Under the pieces are notes generated by a model. It saw only the letters and a list, made by a program, of their open reading frames with translations, ran no database searches and was not told the origin of the DNA. 64,000 nt of DNA from Pseudomonas aestuarii. GTDB taxonomy: Bacteria; Pseudomonadota; Gammaproteobacteria; Pseudomonadales; Pseudomonadaceae. Each line of letters begins with the position of its first letter. Positions within the stretch are counted from its first letter, which is position 1. The stretch spans positions 1-64,000 of the forward strand of contig NZ_JAQJZJ010000013.1 in the NCBI RefSeq assembly GCF_027988105.1, in the 5' to 3' direction. Shown piece by piece: positions 33,245-40,873 of the stretch. The translations under genes and the position numbers were made by a program.

Positions 33245-33751
33245 TCATCGGCAAACAGCCAACACATAGCGGAACCATCGCTCCAGCAACTGCCTCTCCT
33301 CAGGCTGCAGATCATCCTTCGGGTAGCTAAGCGCCAATCGGTACGCATCTCCCTCTCCCTGAAAAGTAACAAAGGGGAAGCGATGATTAAGCTGCAGCAA
33401 ACGGAAAAACTGCGGCGCAACGACAAACTCCAGCGCTGCAGAGCGGGCGGCCTTTTCCAGTGCACCGGCCGGCAACGTCTGCACTAGACAGGACACGCCG
33501 CCGTGAACGCCTCCCGCATCGCACCATGCAAGATCATCGAGCGCTTGCTTCCCTGCAGCACTGAACAACCGTATTCCGGCATCCGTCTGACGCTCAGACT
33601 GCAGATCATTCCGGCTCAGATCCTGACTGGCACCATAGAGCGCCGTTTCAAGATCGTCTGAGAAGTGCTTGAGGTCATTGAAAGCCATCTCAACCTCATG
33701 CAGTGACAACATTTCAAGCTGCCCCTGCTTCACCAGCAGGGGCAGGTCCAC
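33245..33751 (-). CDS. Unrecognised 168-residue protein behind a gp2 remnant
   Basis: The frame from GTG 33751 to the stop at 33245 encodes 168 residues with no family I recognise; notable segments are EMAFNDLKHFSDDLETALYG and FVTFQGEGDAYRLALSYP. No good ribosome site precedes the GTG. The frame is open further upstream to beyond 33880 and there encodes LCKTATKVFGNGRHGFGYP, matching the C-terminus of the Gp2-like protein. The gene therefore looks like the 3' part of a fusion created when a gp2 3' end was joined to new DNA, or a gene whose true start was lost. AGGAGG about 30 bases before the GTG has no start codon at the right distance. Confidence 0.45.
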   Translation of the reverse strand: MDLPLLVKQGQLEMLSLHEVEMAFNDLKHFSDDLETALYGASQDLSRNDLQSERQTDAGIRLFSAAGKQALDDLAWCDAGGVHGGVSCLVQTLPAGALEKAARSAALEFVVAPQFFRLLQLNHRFPFVTFQGEGDAYRLALSYPKDDLQPEERQLLERWFRYVLAVCR

Positions 33752-33820
33752 CGTCGCACTCAGGTAGAAATAGCTGTTGTCCGCCTCCTCGTTGATCGTC
33801 AGCCGCGCCAGCGGATATCC

Positions 33821-33874
33821 GAAGCCATGCCGACCATTGCCAAAGACCTTGGTGGCAGTCTTGCAAAGGTGGCG
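33821..33874 (-). pseudogene. Remnant of a gp2 3' end (copy 2)
   Basis: 41 of 54 bases match 34261-34314 inside the gp2-like gene without gaps, in the same orientation. Translation leftward gives CKTATKVFGNGRHGFG against CKAATKAFGDGSHGFG in the intact protein. The rest of the gene is absent; an unrelated gene (33883-34182) abuts it. Confidence 0.7.
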
Positions 33875-33882
33875 AAGACCTA

Positions 33883-34182
33883 CTATTCGCCTTCCAACAG
33901 AACGAAATCCATGTGACTGAGAATCTCCACACCTGCAGGCTGCTTTACCAGCTCGAAAGTTTCCAAGCTGGCACCCTTCACCCCGCTAGAGTAGTAGACC
34001 AGCCAGTTGAACTCTCCGACTGCATGTGATGCAGTGAAAGACACTGACCAGCTTTCCGCCTCATCTTTCTGAATGCCACCGCTGTTCTTAATAGGACTCT
34101 GCTGCTTCAGCTCGCTAGCAGCAATGCGATAAGTCTGCCCAGCCGCTTTAAAGTCGACCGCACCAATTGGTTGAACTCTCAT
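33883..34182 (-). CDS. Unrecognised 99-residue island protein
   Basis: A 99-residue protein from ATG 34182, with a purine-rich GAGGGGGG just upstream. It reads as a compact beta-rich protein with SWSVSFTASHAVGEFNWLVYYSS in its middle, part of which resembles a soluble immunity- or coat-like sandwich, but I know no family. No signal peptide, no cysteines. It follows the Gp2-like gene by 60 bases on the same strand and is separated from it by a hairpin that includes its ribosome site. The position downstream of gp2 suggests variable cargo. It is probably real, given the strong ribosome site and even codon use. Confidence 0.55.
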   Translation of the reverse strand: MRVQPIGAVDFKAAGQTYRIAASELKQQSPIKNSGGIQKDEAESWSVSFTASHAVGEFNWLVYYSSGVKGASLETFELVKQPAGVEILSHMDFVLLEGE

Positions 34183-34186
34183 GACA

Positions 34187-34210
34187 CCCCCCTCGATTTA
34201 TTGAGGGGGG
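34187..34210 (-). promoter_or_regulatory. Hairpin covering the ribosome site of the 99-residue gene
   Basis: CCCCCCTC (34187-34194) and GAGGGGGG (34203-34210) form an 8-bp GC stem with an 8-base loop. In the leftward transcript the downstream arm is GAGGGGGG, directly before GTC-ATG, so the stem hides the Shine-Dalgarno. It may also slow transcription after gp2. Confidence 0.5.
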
Positions 34211-34242
34211 CACTATAGCCCAGCGCGACTGAGTTTCAGCGG

Positions 34243-34926
34243 TCAGATTCGACTGCAACCAAACCCATGACTGCCATCGCCAAAGGCCTTGGTAGCCGCC
34301 TTGCAGAGGTAGCTGGCTCTATAGAAGAATGCGGCCTGCCCTTCTGGGTCGTCTCTGTGTAAGCGGTAGAGTGGGTTGCGGGGTATCTCGACCAAGCCTC
34401 TGACCGCCTCAACCGGTAGCCCCAACGTGCTGGCCCAGGCTTCCGCAAGGCGGTTGAACATGTTGTCCCTGCCTGGCTCGAACTTACCCAGGGCACTGAA
34501 AGCATCTTGATTCAACAAGATAGCCAGGTGATGGTGAGGCCTTCCATGCTGCCCCTGCTCTCTGGCCCAGACGTACCGAACATCAGTGTCATGGGCGTAC
34601 TTGTTCTCCAAGCGAGCTTGATCACGGTTATGCTCGATCTTGGCTTTGAGCGATCCGATGAAACGGGCAATTACCTCGTTCGTGTAGGCGTAGTCAGGAA
34701 GCAGAGGCCCGACAGGAAGCCGCAGGTCAATCCTGAATGCAAATACACGAGGGTAGTGATCAAGCGCACGACTCACCGTCAGGTGAAGACGGTCTAGGTA
34801 GTTACAGACAAATGGGCCTTTGTCTGCTTGCACAGGCAAGCCCTTGTATGGACTGCCGTAGAAAAGTTTCAGGTTGGCGTTGCCAGGATGACGGAGCGGG
34901 TTAGTGTTGCCAGGGTAACGGGTCAT
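34243..34926 (-). CDS. Inovirus Gp2/YagK-YfjJ-type replication-associated protein
   Basis: A 227-residue protein starting at ATG 34926. It matches the family named inovirus Gp2 or YagK/YfjJ C-terminal domain (DUF3296): RVFAFRIDLRLP near residue 60, RYVWAREQGQHGRPHHHLAIL (about 115), with an HHH resembling the HUH metal site of rolling-circle initiators, and the conserved end YLCKAATKAFGDGSHGFG. The family is found in filamentous phages and in many Proteobacterial integrative elements next to AlpA regulators. The length is usual. Its 3' end is the sequence repeated at 5602-5635 and 33821-33874. It is probably cotranscribed from the AlpA side, though a strong terminator lies between. Confidence 0.85.
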   Translation of the reverse strand: MTRYPGNTNPLRHPGNANLKLFYGSPYKGLPVQADKGPFVCNYLDRLHLTVSRALDHYPRVFAFRIDLRLPVGPLLPDYAYTNEVIARFIGSLKAKIEHNRDQARLENKYAHDTDVRYVWAREQGQHGRPHHHLAILLNQDAFSALGKFEPGRDNMFNRLAEAWASTLGLPVEAVRGLVEIPRNPLYRLHRDDPEGQAAFFYRASYLCKAATKAFGDGSHGFGCSRI

Positions 34927-35197
34927 GTCGGTATTCCAGTGATGAGGTCTATACCATCAGCACATGGAATATTTGTTTACTCACACCCCTTAGCATGTAT
35001 CTCTACCAGGCATCCCAGAGGGTGCCTGTACTCCTTGGGTAGGTACCTAATGCAAGCATCACTGCCTGCTAGTAGCCTGAATGAGTAGCTATGAAGGCAT
35101 ACTACCAAATACCGAAAAAGCAGCTTTGCTTTCCAGGCTAGCACTCAGGCAAATCCGCTCCAAACCCCAGCAGACCCAAGCAAGCTTCTACTCCGGC

Positions 35198-35241
35198 AAA
35201 AAAGCATCATGCCCGGATATTCTCCGGGCATGATGCTTTTT
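35198..35241. terminator. Strong bidirectional terminator between gp2 and alpA
   Basis: AAAAAAGCATCATGCCCGG and its complement CCGGGCATGATGCTTTTT flank a 7-base loop, a near-perfect 18-bp hairpin with A and T runs on both sides, so it can stop transcription in either direction. The surrounding 34927-35296 is otherwise non-coding and AT-richer, and should hold the gp2 promoter. Confidence 0.85.
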
Positions 35242-35296
35242 GACTCCGGTGGAGTGAACTCCCCCTCCGCGGGCTCTGACCCTTACTATCCCATCG

Positions 35297-35482
35297 TCAG
35301 GCCAGATCCCGCTCCTCGACTCTGGCCAAGATCCAGTCCTGAACCTCGCTCTCTAGCCAACCCACACACCGGTCCCCCAGTGGAATCGGCTTAGGAAACG
35401 AGCCCTCTCCAACGTACTTGTAGACTGTCGATCGAGCCAAACCAGTGGCATCGATAACGTTTTTCAGACGAATTATCCTCAT
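35297..35482 (-). CDS. alpA: AlpA-family regulator
   Basis: A 61-residue MerR-like winged-helix protein: RLKNVIDATGLARSTVYKYV is the DNA-reading helix-turn-helix and GSFPKPIPLGDRCVGWLESEV is the wing with the conserved GxxxxGW pattern of AlpA/excisionase-type proteins. Such regulators turn on integrase or excision genes in P4-like satellites and island elements. The length is typical. No integrase gene is next to it in this window. The promoter must lie in 35483-35560, which is AT-rich but has no boxes I can place with confidence. Confidence 0.88.
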   Translation of the reverse strand: MRIIRLKNVIDATGLARSTVYKYVGEGSFPKPIPLGDRCVGWLESEVQDWILARVEERDLA

Positions 35483-35787
35483 GAACGTGGTCCTCCTGTT
35501 CGTTCAGAGGATTGGGGGAACCTGTAGAAGATTACTGACGGGCAGAAGATCAGCGGCCAGCAGCCACGTCATCACCCAGCTAGCGAGCCCACAGCCCCTA
35601 CAGCCAAGCCAAACAGCCACTTAATACAATCGCAACTCATCCGACCAAACCCAAATCTCACCCGCAGCGATGATTTGATCCGCACGTAACTGCAATTAAA
35701 AAACGCGCAGACACTGACATCCAGAAGGATGGCTGAGCGCAGATGACCCATCCACCCCCCCCAAGGTATCTACCCCCAGCGTGATCA
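35483..35787. other. Intergenic region upstream of alpA
   Basis: About 300 bases with no protein-like frame. It is bounded by the alpA start and by a degraded IS21 element. The only notable feature is a C-run (CCCCCCCC near 35754-35762), which marks the junction with the insertion-sequence remnant. Confidence 0.4.
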
Positions 35788-36472
35788 TCAGTCAGCCCCG
35801 ATCAGCGCTGGTATTCCCCCAGTGACCTCAAACCTTCCTCGCAGCCAGCCAGCCGAAGGAAGGGTGGCAACAGTACTTTCTGCAGGGAAAAGGAACACTC
35901 CCATCATTAGCATGCGTGGTAGCCGAGCCAATCCAGCAGTTGCTAAGACCAGGTGGCCCCCGGTCAAGGTGTAGCTGGAGGCACCGAGTACCGCGACGAA
36001 CACCTGCGCCTGACGGGTCTCGCCGCTGTGACAGTCGATCACCGGCACCGCCTGGCCGACATAGTCGACGAACAGCGTCTCGCCGACTCGATACTCCTGG
36101 CGCAGCGCCAGATCCAGCTTGCCCTGCCAGGCCTGGTAGTGGCCGCAGAACCAGCTGTACTGGAAGCCCTGTGGCTTGCTACCCAGCCAATGCTCCTGCC
36201 AGAGCAGTGCTAGGGTCAGGGTCAGGGTCACGCCCGGCCGGCGTAGCTCAGTGTGAATCGACGGCCAGTCAGGCATCGGGCTCTGCCCGGAGGGAACTGC
36301 GGGTAGCTGCGGAAACAGCCGCAGCTCCAAGTCAGCATCCGACAGCACGCTGACAAGGGCAAGGAAAGCCCGGCAGCGTTGTGGCGAGTCAGGGCCGCTG
36401 GGGCAGCGACCTACCGGACAGGCAGGCCAATATCAAACTTGAGGCGTGGTACCTCTCGAATTTCACGCATGG
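35788..36472 (-). pseudogene. Degraded IS21-family istA
   Basis: The N-terminus starts at ATG 36472 with MREIREVPRLKFDIGLPVR, typical for IstA, then meets a stop. The next conserved block (AAGLSLPL) is in a second frame and the following block (LSDADLELRLFPQLP on to LRQEYRVGETLFVDYVGQAVPV and QVFVAVLGASSYT) in a third. After GASSYT, near 35965, the sequence leaves the IstA pattern and becomes unrecognised. The segment is thus an internally deleted, frameshifted and truncated transposase with no istB. The sequence to about 36600 is probably the left end of the same element. Confidence 0.8.
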
Positions 36473-36607
36473 ATAAACGCTCTACGACAACCTTTCTGCT
36501 TCGAAAGAAGGCTGATGGTAGTGAAGAAATCCTGCGTTACTGCATGCCTGACCGGGTGGCCGGATCAGCGTGGAATCGGTGGCCGGAGGCCACGGAATCC
36601 GTAAAGG

Positions 36608-37867
36608 TCACCGAGGACGAGTCAATAAACCAGAACGGTATCTATCCTCAAGTGGAATATCATCCTCCTGCTCGTATGTGCGATTCAGGCTTTTTAGCCA
36701 CATATTGACATCAAGCCCTCGCAGCATCTCAGCCTCAGCTGGGATCACCAACAATGCCCAGTACTCGGTATAACCTCGTACCTGCTTGGATGGCGGCAGC
36801 ACCATGCACTTGAACTTTCCCCCGCACAAATTGGTCGTCTTTTTGATTACGGCCTTGATCTGTCGAGCCCAAGTCACGGCTTCCTCATGTAACAGCAAAA
36901 CAAGATCCCCAGGATTGCCAAGCTCACTATCGGAGCCAACATATTTAGATCCCAGATGTGCAAAGTCCTGCCGAATGCGTTCAAAGAGCTCATCAATACT
37001 AGGGAAATCCTGTTCCAGAGCATCAAAATGCTCCGAGAGAAGAAAGGATGCGTATCCATCAATCATGGCCTGCAACATTGGCGTTAAGCGCAGCCAATCT
37101 GTGGCGTCGAAGAGACCGTCGACTATATAAGAACCATGTCCAAGCTGAAGGGGGCCGATTTTATTTCTCCTTGCAGCAGAAAAAATATTGCGAGCTGGCC
37201 AGACCTTGGAGGCATGCCTGAGAACTAAGGGATACGGTTCAGTCTGAGCCTTCAGCATCTGATGCCCTAGATTCAAGATGTAAAGGCTTTTGGTTGGTTT
37301 GAATAGCGCTCGCCCCGTAACACCTGGGACAGTTGCACGGATATAACACTGGGCTTCCAACGTAACCAGCCGCTGGCGAAGTACCTCTTTCTTCAGACCT
37401 GTTAACTCACTGAGATCGCGTAGACCAAGCCCTCTAACCACTCCGAACTCATCCGCATGAGCAAGCAGAACTCCCAGCAAGAGACGATTGGCGTAGAGAA
37501 GACGCTCTGCCCCCTGACTCAACACACCATTCAAGAGCCGATCAATGCATTTATCATGCATCGCTTTTTGCTTCGCCCCCCCACCCAAACTTAGCTTTTC
37601 GGCAAGGGCCTTCCTGATACAGGTGTAGCTGCTAGATGGCCTACCAAGCCTACCTTCTGTAGCTTGCTGTGACAGTAGTCCTTGGGCAACAAGTTGCTTA
37701 ATTGCATCACTTGCCACCCGATCCGTAACCCCTAGATCCTTCGCCAACGCCTTCACGCTCAGGGCCACAGCCATGCCTGTTCCGTACAGTTGGACGAACC
37801 TAATCAGGACGAACTTGCCCCCCGCTGAGCATGTCATAATCCGCGCACGTAGCAAGTCGTTAATCAT
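36608..37867 (-). CDS. Winged-helix DNA-binding protein of an iteron module
   Basis: A 419-residue protein from ATG 37867, preceded by GGTGG. The N-terminal 80 residues look like a winged helix (VKALAKDLGVTDRVASDAIKQ, LVAQGLLSQQ), and a second helix-turn-helix lies near 150-175 (LRDLSELTGLKKEVLRQRLV). The rest is alpha/beta without known motif. The last 15 or so residues fall where an IS21 element begins, so the natural C-terminus may have been altered. The gene diverges from a ribbon-helix-helix/coiled-coil gene across a set of 13-bp iterons. It could be an iteron-binding replication initiator or a transcription factor; no Rep family assignment can be made by eye. Confidence 0.6.
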   Translation of the reverse strand: MINDLLRARIMTCSAGGKFVLIRFVQLYGTGMAVALSVKALAKDLGVTDRVASDAIKQLVAQGLLSQQATEGRLGRPSSSYTCIRKALAEKLSLGGGAKQKAMHDKCIDRLLNGVLSQGAERLLYANRLLLGVLLAHADEFGVVRGLGLRDLSELTGLKKEVLRQRLVTLEAQCYIRATVPGVTGRALFKPTKSLYILNLGHQMLKAQTEPYPLVLRHASKVWPARNIFSAARRNKIGPLQLGHGSYIVDGLFDATDWLRLTPMLQAMIDGYASFLLSEHFDALEQDFPSIDELFERIRQDFAHLGSKYVGSDSELGNPGDLVLLLHEEAVTWARQIKAVIKKTTNLCGGKFKCMVLPPSKQVRGYTEYWALLVIPAEAEMLRGLDVNMWLKSLNRTYEQEDDIPLEDRYRSGLLTRPR

Positions 37868-37941
37868 ATAACCACCAAAGCCAATGAAGGCAATTTTCGA
37901 TTATATACTGTTTTATACAGCCTGTATTTTTACGATAAATC

Positions 37942-38029
37942 ACTCCGTAACGTTACTCCGCAACATGACTCTGTAACAGGCACTAGCAACTCTAAGTAAC
38001 ATAACTCCGTAACATGACGCCGTAACAGT
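37942..38029. repeat. Six 13-bp iterons between divergent genes
   Basis: The consensus ACTCCGTAACATG occurs in two tandem arrays: 37942-37954, 37955-37967 and 37968-37980, then a diverged copy at 37989-38003, then 38004-38016 and 38017-38029. Copies in each array adjoin exactly at a 13-bp period. They lie within the 197-base gap between divergent starts. Such arrays are typical of plasmid origins, partition sites or cooperative operators. Confidence 0.85.
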
Positions 38030-38064
38030 GCTACCATACGAACTGAAATTTTTCTGAGGTAGGC

Positions 38065-38796
38065 ATGGGCACAACAATCGACAAATCACGCCTGAAATGG
38101 ATAAACAGCCACGACCGCGTACAGATGCAATGGGCGTGGCAGTACCTATCGACGAAAGATGTAGACACTCAACAGCATGACGGCGCTGCCCTAGTTCCCT
38201 TGATGGCTTCATGGCCAGATGACGCGAAACACAGAGAGCTGCTGCATTTAATGAGCGCTGCTTGGCGTCAGAAAAAATGCCGGAGCCAAAGCCCTGGCAA
38301 AAAGGCTTACAACTTCCTTTTGCCCACCTCCGCCCAGGCAAACCTGAAGCATCTCGCCCGCATCAGAAGGACAACCATCACGACAGCACTGGAACAGCTC
38401 ATCACCGACGCCCTAGAGGCCGAGAAGCGCCACAATCAGATACTGAAGGACCGACAGGATGAACAGAAAGGCAAACTAGCAGAGATGAAAGCAAAACTTG
38501 ATGCGACTAGGGAAAGGGCAAAAGAGCAAACAAATGAGCAAGCCAATAAGATTTCAGAACTTGGCAAAGTGGCCAAGCAGCTAGCTGCTGAGGTGTCTAC
38601 ACAGCTGAAGAACTTGTACGAAGCGCAGCTCCAAGCCAACAGCACCCTCAATGAGGAAGATAAAGCAGCAGTGGACGAGCTCGTTCAAGAGGCGCAAGAG
38701 GAGATCAAAGAACGTTTGGCGCTACCCAAATGGCTAGATGCTTTTAACTCAAGGCCATATTTTTACAAGCCCAGCAAGGCTAATAGCGGAACCTAG
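38065..38796 (+). CDS. Ribbon-helix-helix/coiled-coil DNA-binding protein
   Basis: A 243-residue protein starting at ATG 38065, with GAGG five bases upstream. The segment KKAYNFLLPTSAQANLKHLA, then RIRRTTITTALEQLITDAL (about residues 85-120) fits a ribbon-helix-helix DNA-binding unit. A long, charged coiled coil follows (about 120-215), rich in Lys, Glu and Ala. The end is short and aromatic. The protein starts 36 bases from the last iteron and is the best candidate to bind them, for example as a partition-like or autoregulatory protein. It is the kind of protein found with island maintenance genes. No ATPase is encoded nearby, so a complete ParABS is absent. Confidence 0.6.
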   Translation: MGTTIDKSRLKWINSHDRVQMQWAWQYLSTKDVDTQQHDGAALVPLMASWPDDAKHRELLHLMSAAWRQKKCRSQSPGKKAYNFLLPTSAQANLKHLARIRRTTITTALEQLITDALEAEKRHNQILKDRQDEQKGKLAEMKAKLDATRERAKEQTNEQANKISELGKVAKQLAAEVSTQLKNLYEAQLQANSTLNEEDKAAVDELVQEAQEEIKERLALPKWLDAFNSRPYFYKPSKANSGT

Positions 38797-38968
38797 GGCC
38801 AGCGACAGATAAGACAGAGCACCCAAAACAAAAAGCGTGTCCGGCCTACACACTCGCGACTCATCTCGCCAGGAAGACACAACGGGCAATCAACGGGTGC
38901 TGGCTGGCTGCGCCTAACGAATAAGAATAGGTCGCGCATAAGCTTCGCTACTAGACTGGCGAGTGGTG

Positions 38969-39253
38969 TCATGCACTACCTGGGTTGTCGTTACTCACCC
39001 GCGGCCCTCCGAGCGACGGAGTGATACTCAGATGGTACAGTTTGCTCAGCAGCGCCACCAACTTCATCGACGCGCCGTTGCCCGAATGCAGCATCATGGG
39101 TTGGCGCGCACAGCGCTCGCCGAGCACGGTACGATGTATCAGTTCGGCCGCCCACTCGCCGCTTTCTTGCTCGTAAACCTCCCAGCCCACAACCTTGTGA
39201 GTGTAGATATCCTCGATCAAATACAGGTAGTAATACTGCCCGCGCACCTGCAA
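38969..39253 (-). pseudogene. Fragment of an IS3-family orfB transposase
   Basis: The frame encodes VRGQYYYLYLIEDIYTHKVV and GWEVYEQESGEWAAELI, matching the integrase core of IS3-group OrfB proteins. The fragment begins after the first catalytic Asp and ends before the last Glu; the expected HSDNGAP is HSGNGAS, so the second catalytic Asp is lost too. Both ends are truncated. It cannot be active. Confidence 0.8.
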
Positions 39254-39431
39254 TTGCAGGCGCGAAAAAAGAGGGGGGGTGCGACGAACCCCGGGTTCTA
39301 GCTAGTTGCGAAGATACGGGAGCACCAGAGGCCTGCCGGGCGGCCGGCAGTCGAGGATTGCCTATGCACAAGGGAGGCAGACAAGGCGGATTTCCGGTAG
39401 GGGTATAAGTAGGGGGTTTTTTCTGGATACG

Positions 39432-39459
39432 AAAAAGCCCGGTCCTTGCGGAACCGGGC
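39432..39459 (-). terminator. Terminator, probably of a former tRNA-Pro
   Basis: GCCCGGT (39437-39443) and ACCGGGC (39453-39459) pair around a short loop. In the leftward direction the stem is followed by TTTTT (39436-39432). It lies 18 bases downstream of the tRNA 3'-end fragment at 39477-39495. Confidence 0.75.
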
Positions 39460-39476
39460 CAAGTCATTGAAAATCA

Positions 39477-39495
39477 TGGTCGGGACGGAGTGATT
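39477..39495 (-). other. tRNA-Pro 3'-end fragment, probable att site
   Basis: Read leftward, the 19-base block is AATCACTCCGTCCCGACCA. Counting back from CCA, it places A at position 58, C at 61 and CGTCCCG at 66-72, as in a tRNA that begins CGGGACG, the type of tRNA-Pro acceptor known from Pseudomonas. The T-loop upstream breaks off at once, so no whole tRNA is present. A 3'-end fragment followed by a terminator is what integration of an element into a tRNA gene leaves at the distal junction. Confidence 0.6.
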
Positions 39496-39703
39496 ACACA
39501 TGCGGCATGCTTGCTCCCCGCACGCCCCCCCCCTGAATACTGATCACGAGAGCAGCATGCACAATCTCGAAACCGGGTATAAAACCGGGTATAGAACTAA
39601 ACGATATTTGACCAACCCCAGTACTCAATGAGCTTCGCAGCCATACTCCCCATTTAACGTCTAAGCGCGAAGCCGGATTCCGGCACAACCACGCAGACAA
39701 AAG

Positions 39704-39740
39704 TACCCCGCAAAGCCGCACGCTTCCGGGGTATTTTTCT
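39704..39740. terminator. Bidirectional terminator at the end of the export operon
   Basis: TACCCCG (39704-39710) pairs with CGGGGTA (39727-39733), followed by TTTTTCTTT rightward; leftward the stem is followed by CTTTTG. It is the first hairpin after the stop of the leftward operon at 39980. The remaining bases between 39496 and 39980 hold no supportable gene. Confidence 0.65.
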
Positions 39741-39979
39741 TTGATGTCGGCTTGATGCCTGGTGAGCCGGGAATAGCCCAGAGCCCCGTCCATCAGCCGG
39801 CACCCGCGCCATACCATTGGGCCTACGATCACGTTCGCGGAGGGTGGGACCTGGCGCTATCGCATCAGACTACGCAGAGGCCAGACCGGCGCCTATGCCC
39901 CATTGGCGTCCTGGCAGAGGAGCGCGGACCGCAAGATCGCGGCCACGTTCGGCGAAACCTGTCATCGAGACAGGCAGGA

Positions 39980-40873
39980 TCAGGGCGACGCCGACTGCAC
40001 CGTCCGCTCATGCATTTGCGGGTTGGCGGCCACCGCCTGAAGCGCGGGAAAAACCACTTGGCAACGAACACCACCAGGTATCAAACCGTTCTGGTTTAGA
40101 ATTTCCAGCCGTACTCCGAACATGCCACTGGCCGCGTCAAACACGCTGTCAACAATGGTGACCGAGGCCGCGTGACTCCCCAAACCTCCCTCAGGCGTGA
40201 CGGTCCCAGTCATACCGACTTGTAACTTCCCATAGGCTTCGAGAGGTAAAGCCACTTCGACAAGAAGCGGATCAATTTGCGCGAGTTTCAGAATAGGTCG
40301 GGGCCCCGTCCCTGACTCGGCAAGGTCGCCGGGATTAAGCATCCGGTCGACCACCACTCCAGCAAGGGGGCTGCGCAAGGTACGCTGATTCAATAAATCC
40401 ACGGCATGCAAATAATCATATTTGGCAAGTTCCTGATTCTCCAGCGCATCGTGAAGCTCGGCTTCGGCGATGCGCATTTGCGCATCGGCCTCATCCGCTA
40501 TCTGGGCAGAGATCATATTCTTCTGCAGCAGCACCTCGATGCGGCTGAGATTCTTCTTTGCAAGCTCCAGACGGCTCTTCGATGATTGAATACGTCCATT
40601 CATCTGCGCACGGTACTTGGCTATTTTGACGGCCGATTTCTCGACGCTAGACTCAAGCACTACCAGCGTTTGTCCTTCCTCGACTCGATCGCCGCGCTTA
40701 ACCAATATCTTATCGAGCAAGCCGTCAGTTGGACTGCGCACTTCGACCGTTTGGTAGGGGCTGATCAAACACTCGAACACCCCCTGCGATGCAGCAACAG
40801 GCGCGCTGGTCGCAATAACCGCAACCAGACAAATCCCGGTTTGTGCTGAAATGAATTTCCGATTTCGCCTCAC
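39980..40873 (-). CDS. HlyD/RND-type periplasmic adaptor
   Basis: A 297-residue exported protein. The N-terminus is basic with a hydrophobic core ending in Ala-x-Ala (FISAQTGICLVAVIATSAPVAA), a cleavable signal. Next come a lipoyl-like half (VEVRSPTDGLLDKILVKRGD, VEEGQTLVVLE), a coiled-coil hairpin (about 75-145), the second lipoyl half (LRSPLAGVVVDRMLNPGDL), and a beta-barrel domain (LVEVALPLEAYGKLQVGMTG). This is the standard order of membrane fusion proteins. The start overlaps the secA-like gene by four bases, so it belongs to the export operon. It probably forms the periplasmic part of the exporter. The outer-membrane partner is not in the window. Confidence 0.85.
   Translation of the reverse strand: MRRNRKFISAQTGICLVAVIATSAPVAASQGVFECLISPYQTVEVRSPTDGLLDKILVKRGDRVEEGQTLVVLESSVEKSAVKIAKYRAQMNGRIQSSKSRLELAKKNLSRIEVLLQKNMISAQIADEADAQMRIAEAELHDALENQELAKYDYLHAVDLLNQRTLRSPLAGVVVDRMLNPGDLAESGTGPRPILKLAQIDPLLVEVALPLEAYGKLQVGMTGTVTPEGGLGSHAASVTIVDSVFDAASGMFGVRLEILNQNGLIPGGVRCQVVFPALQAVAANPQMHERTVQSASP

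Noticed and set aside
36379..36708. A rightward frame of 109 codons at the IS21 remnant
   Set aside because: Its sequence is the complement of the istA start and the left end of the element.
5494..38029. CRISPR array
   Set aside because: The only regular repeats, the 13-bp iterons, are adjacent with no spacers, and the inverted repeats are single; no cas gene was seen.
39600..39660. A short leftward peptide (MAAKLIEYWGWSNIV) resembling the end of a tyrosine integrase next to the tRNA fragment
   Set aside because: It is only about 18 codons after a stop, with no other integrase block upstream, so the likeness may be chance.
39752..40161. Rightward frames over the end of the HlyD-type gene
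   Set aside because: They are Arg/Pro-rich shadows of the adaptor coding strand with no ribosome site.
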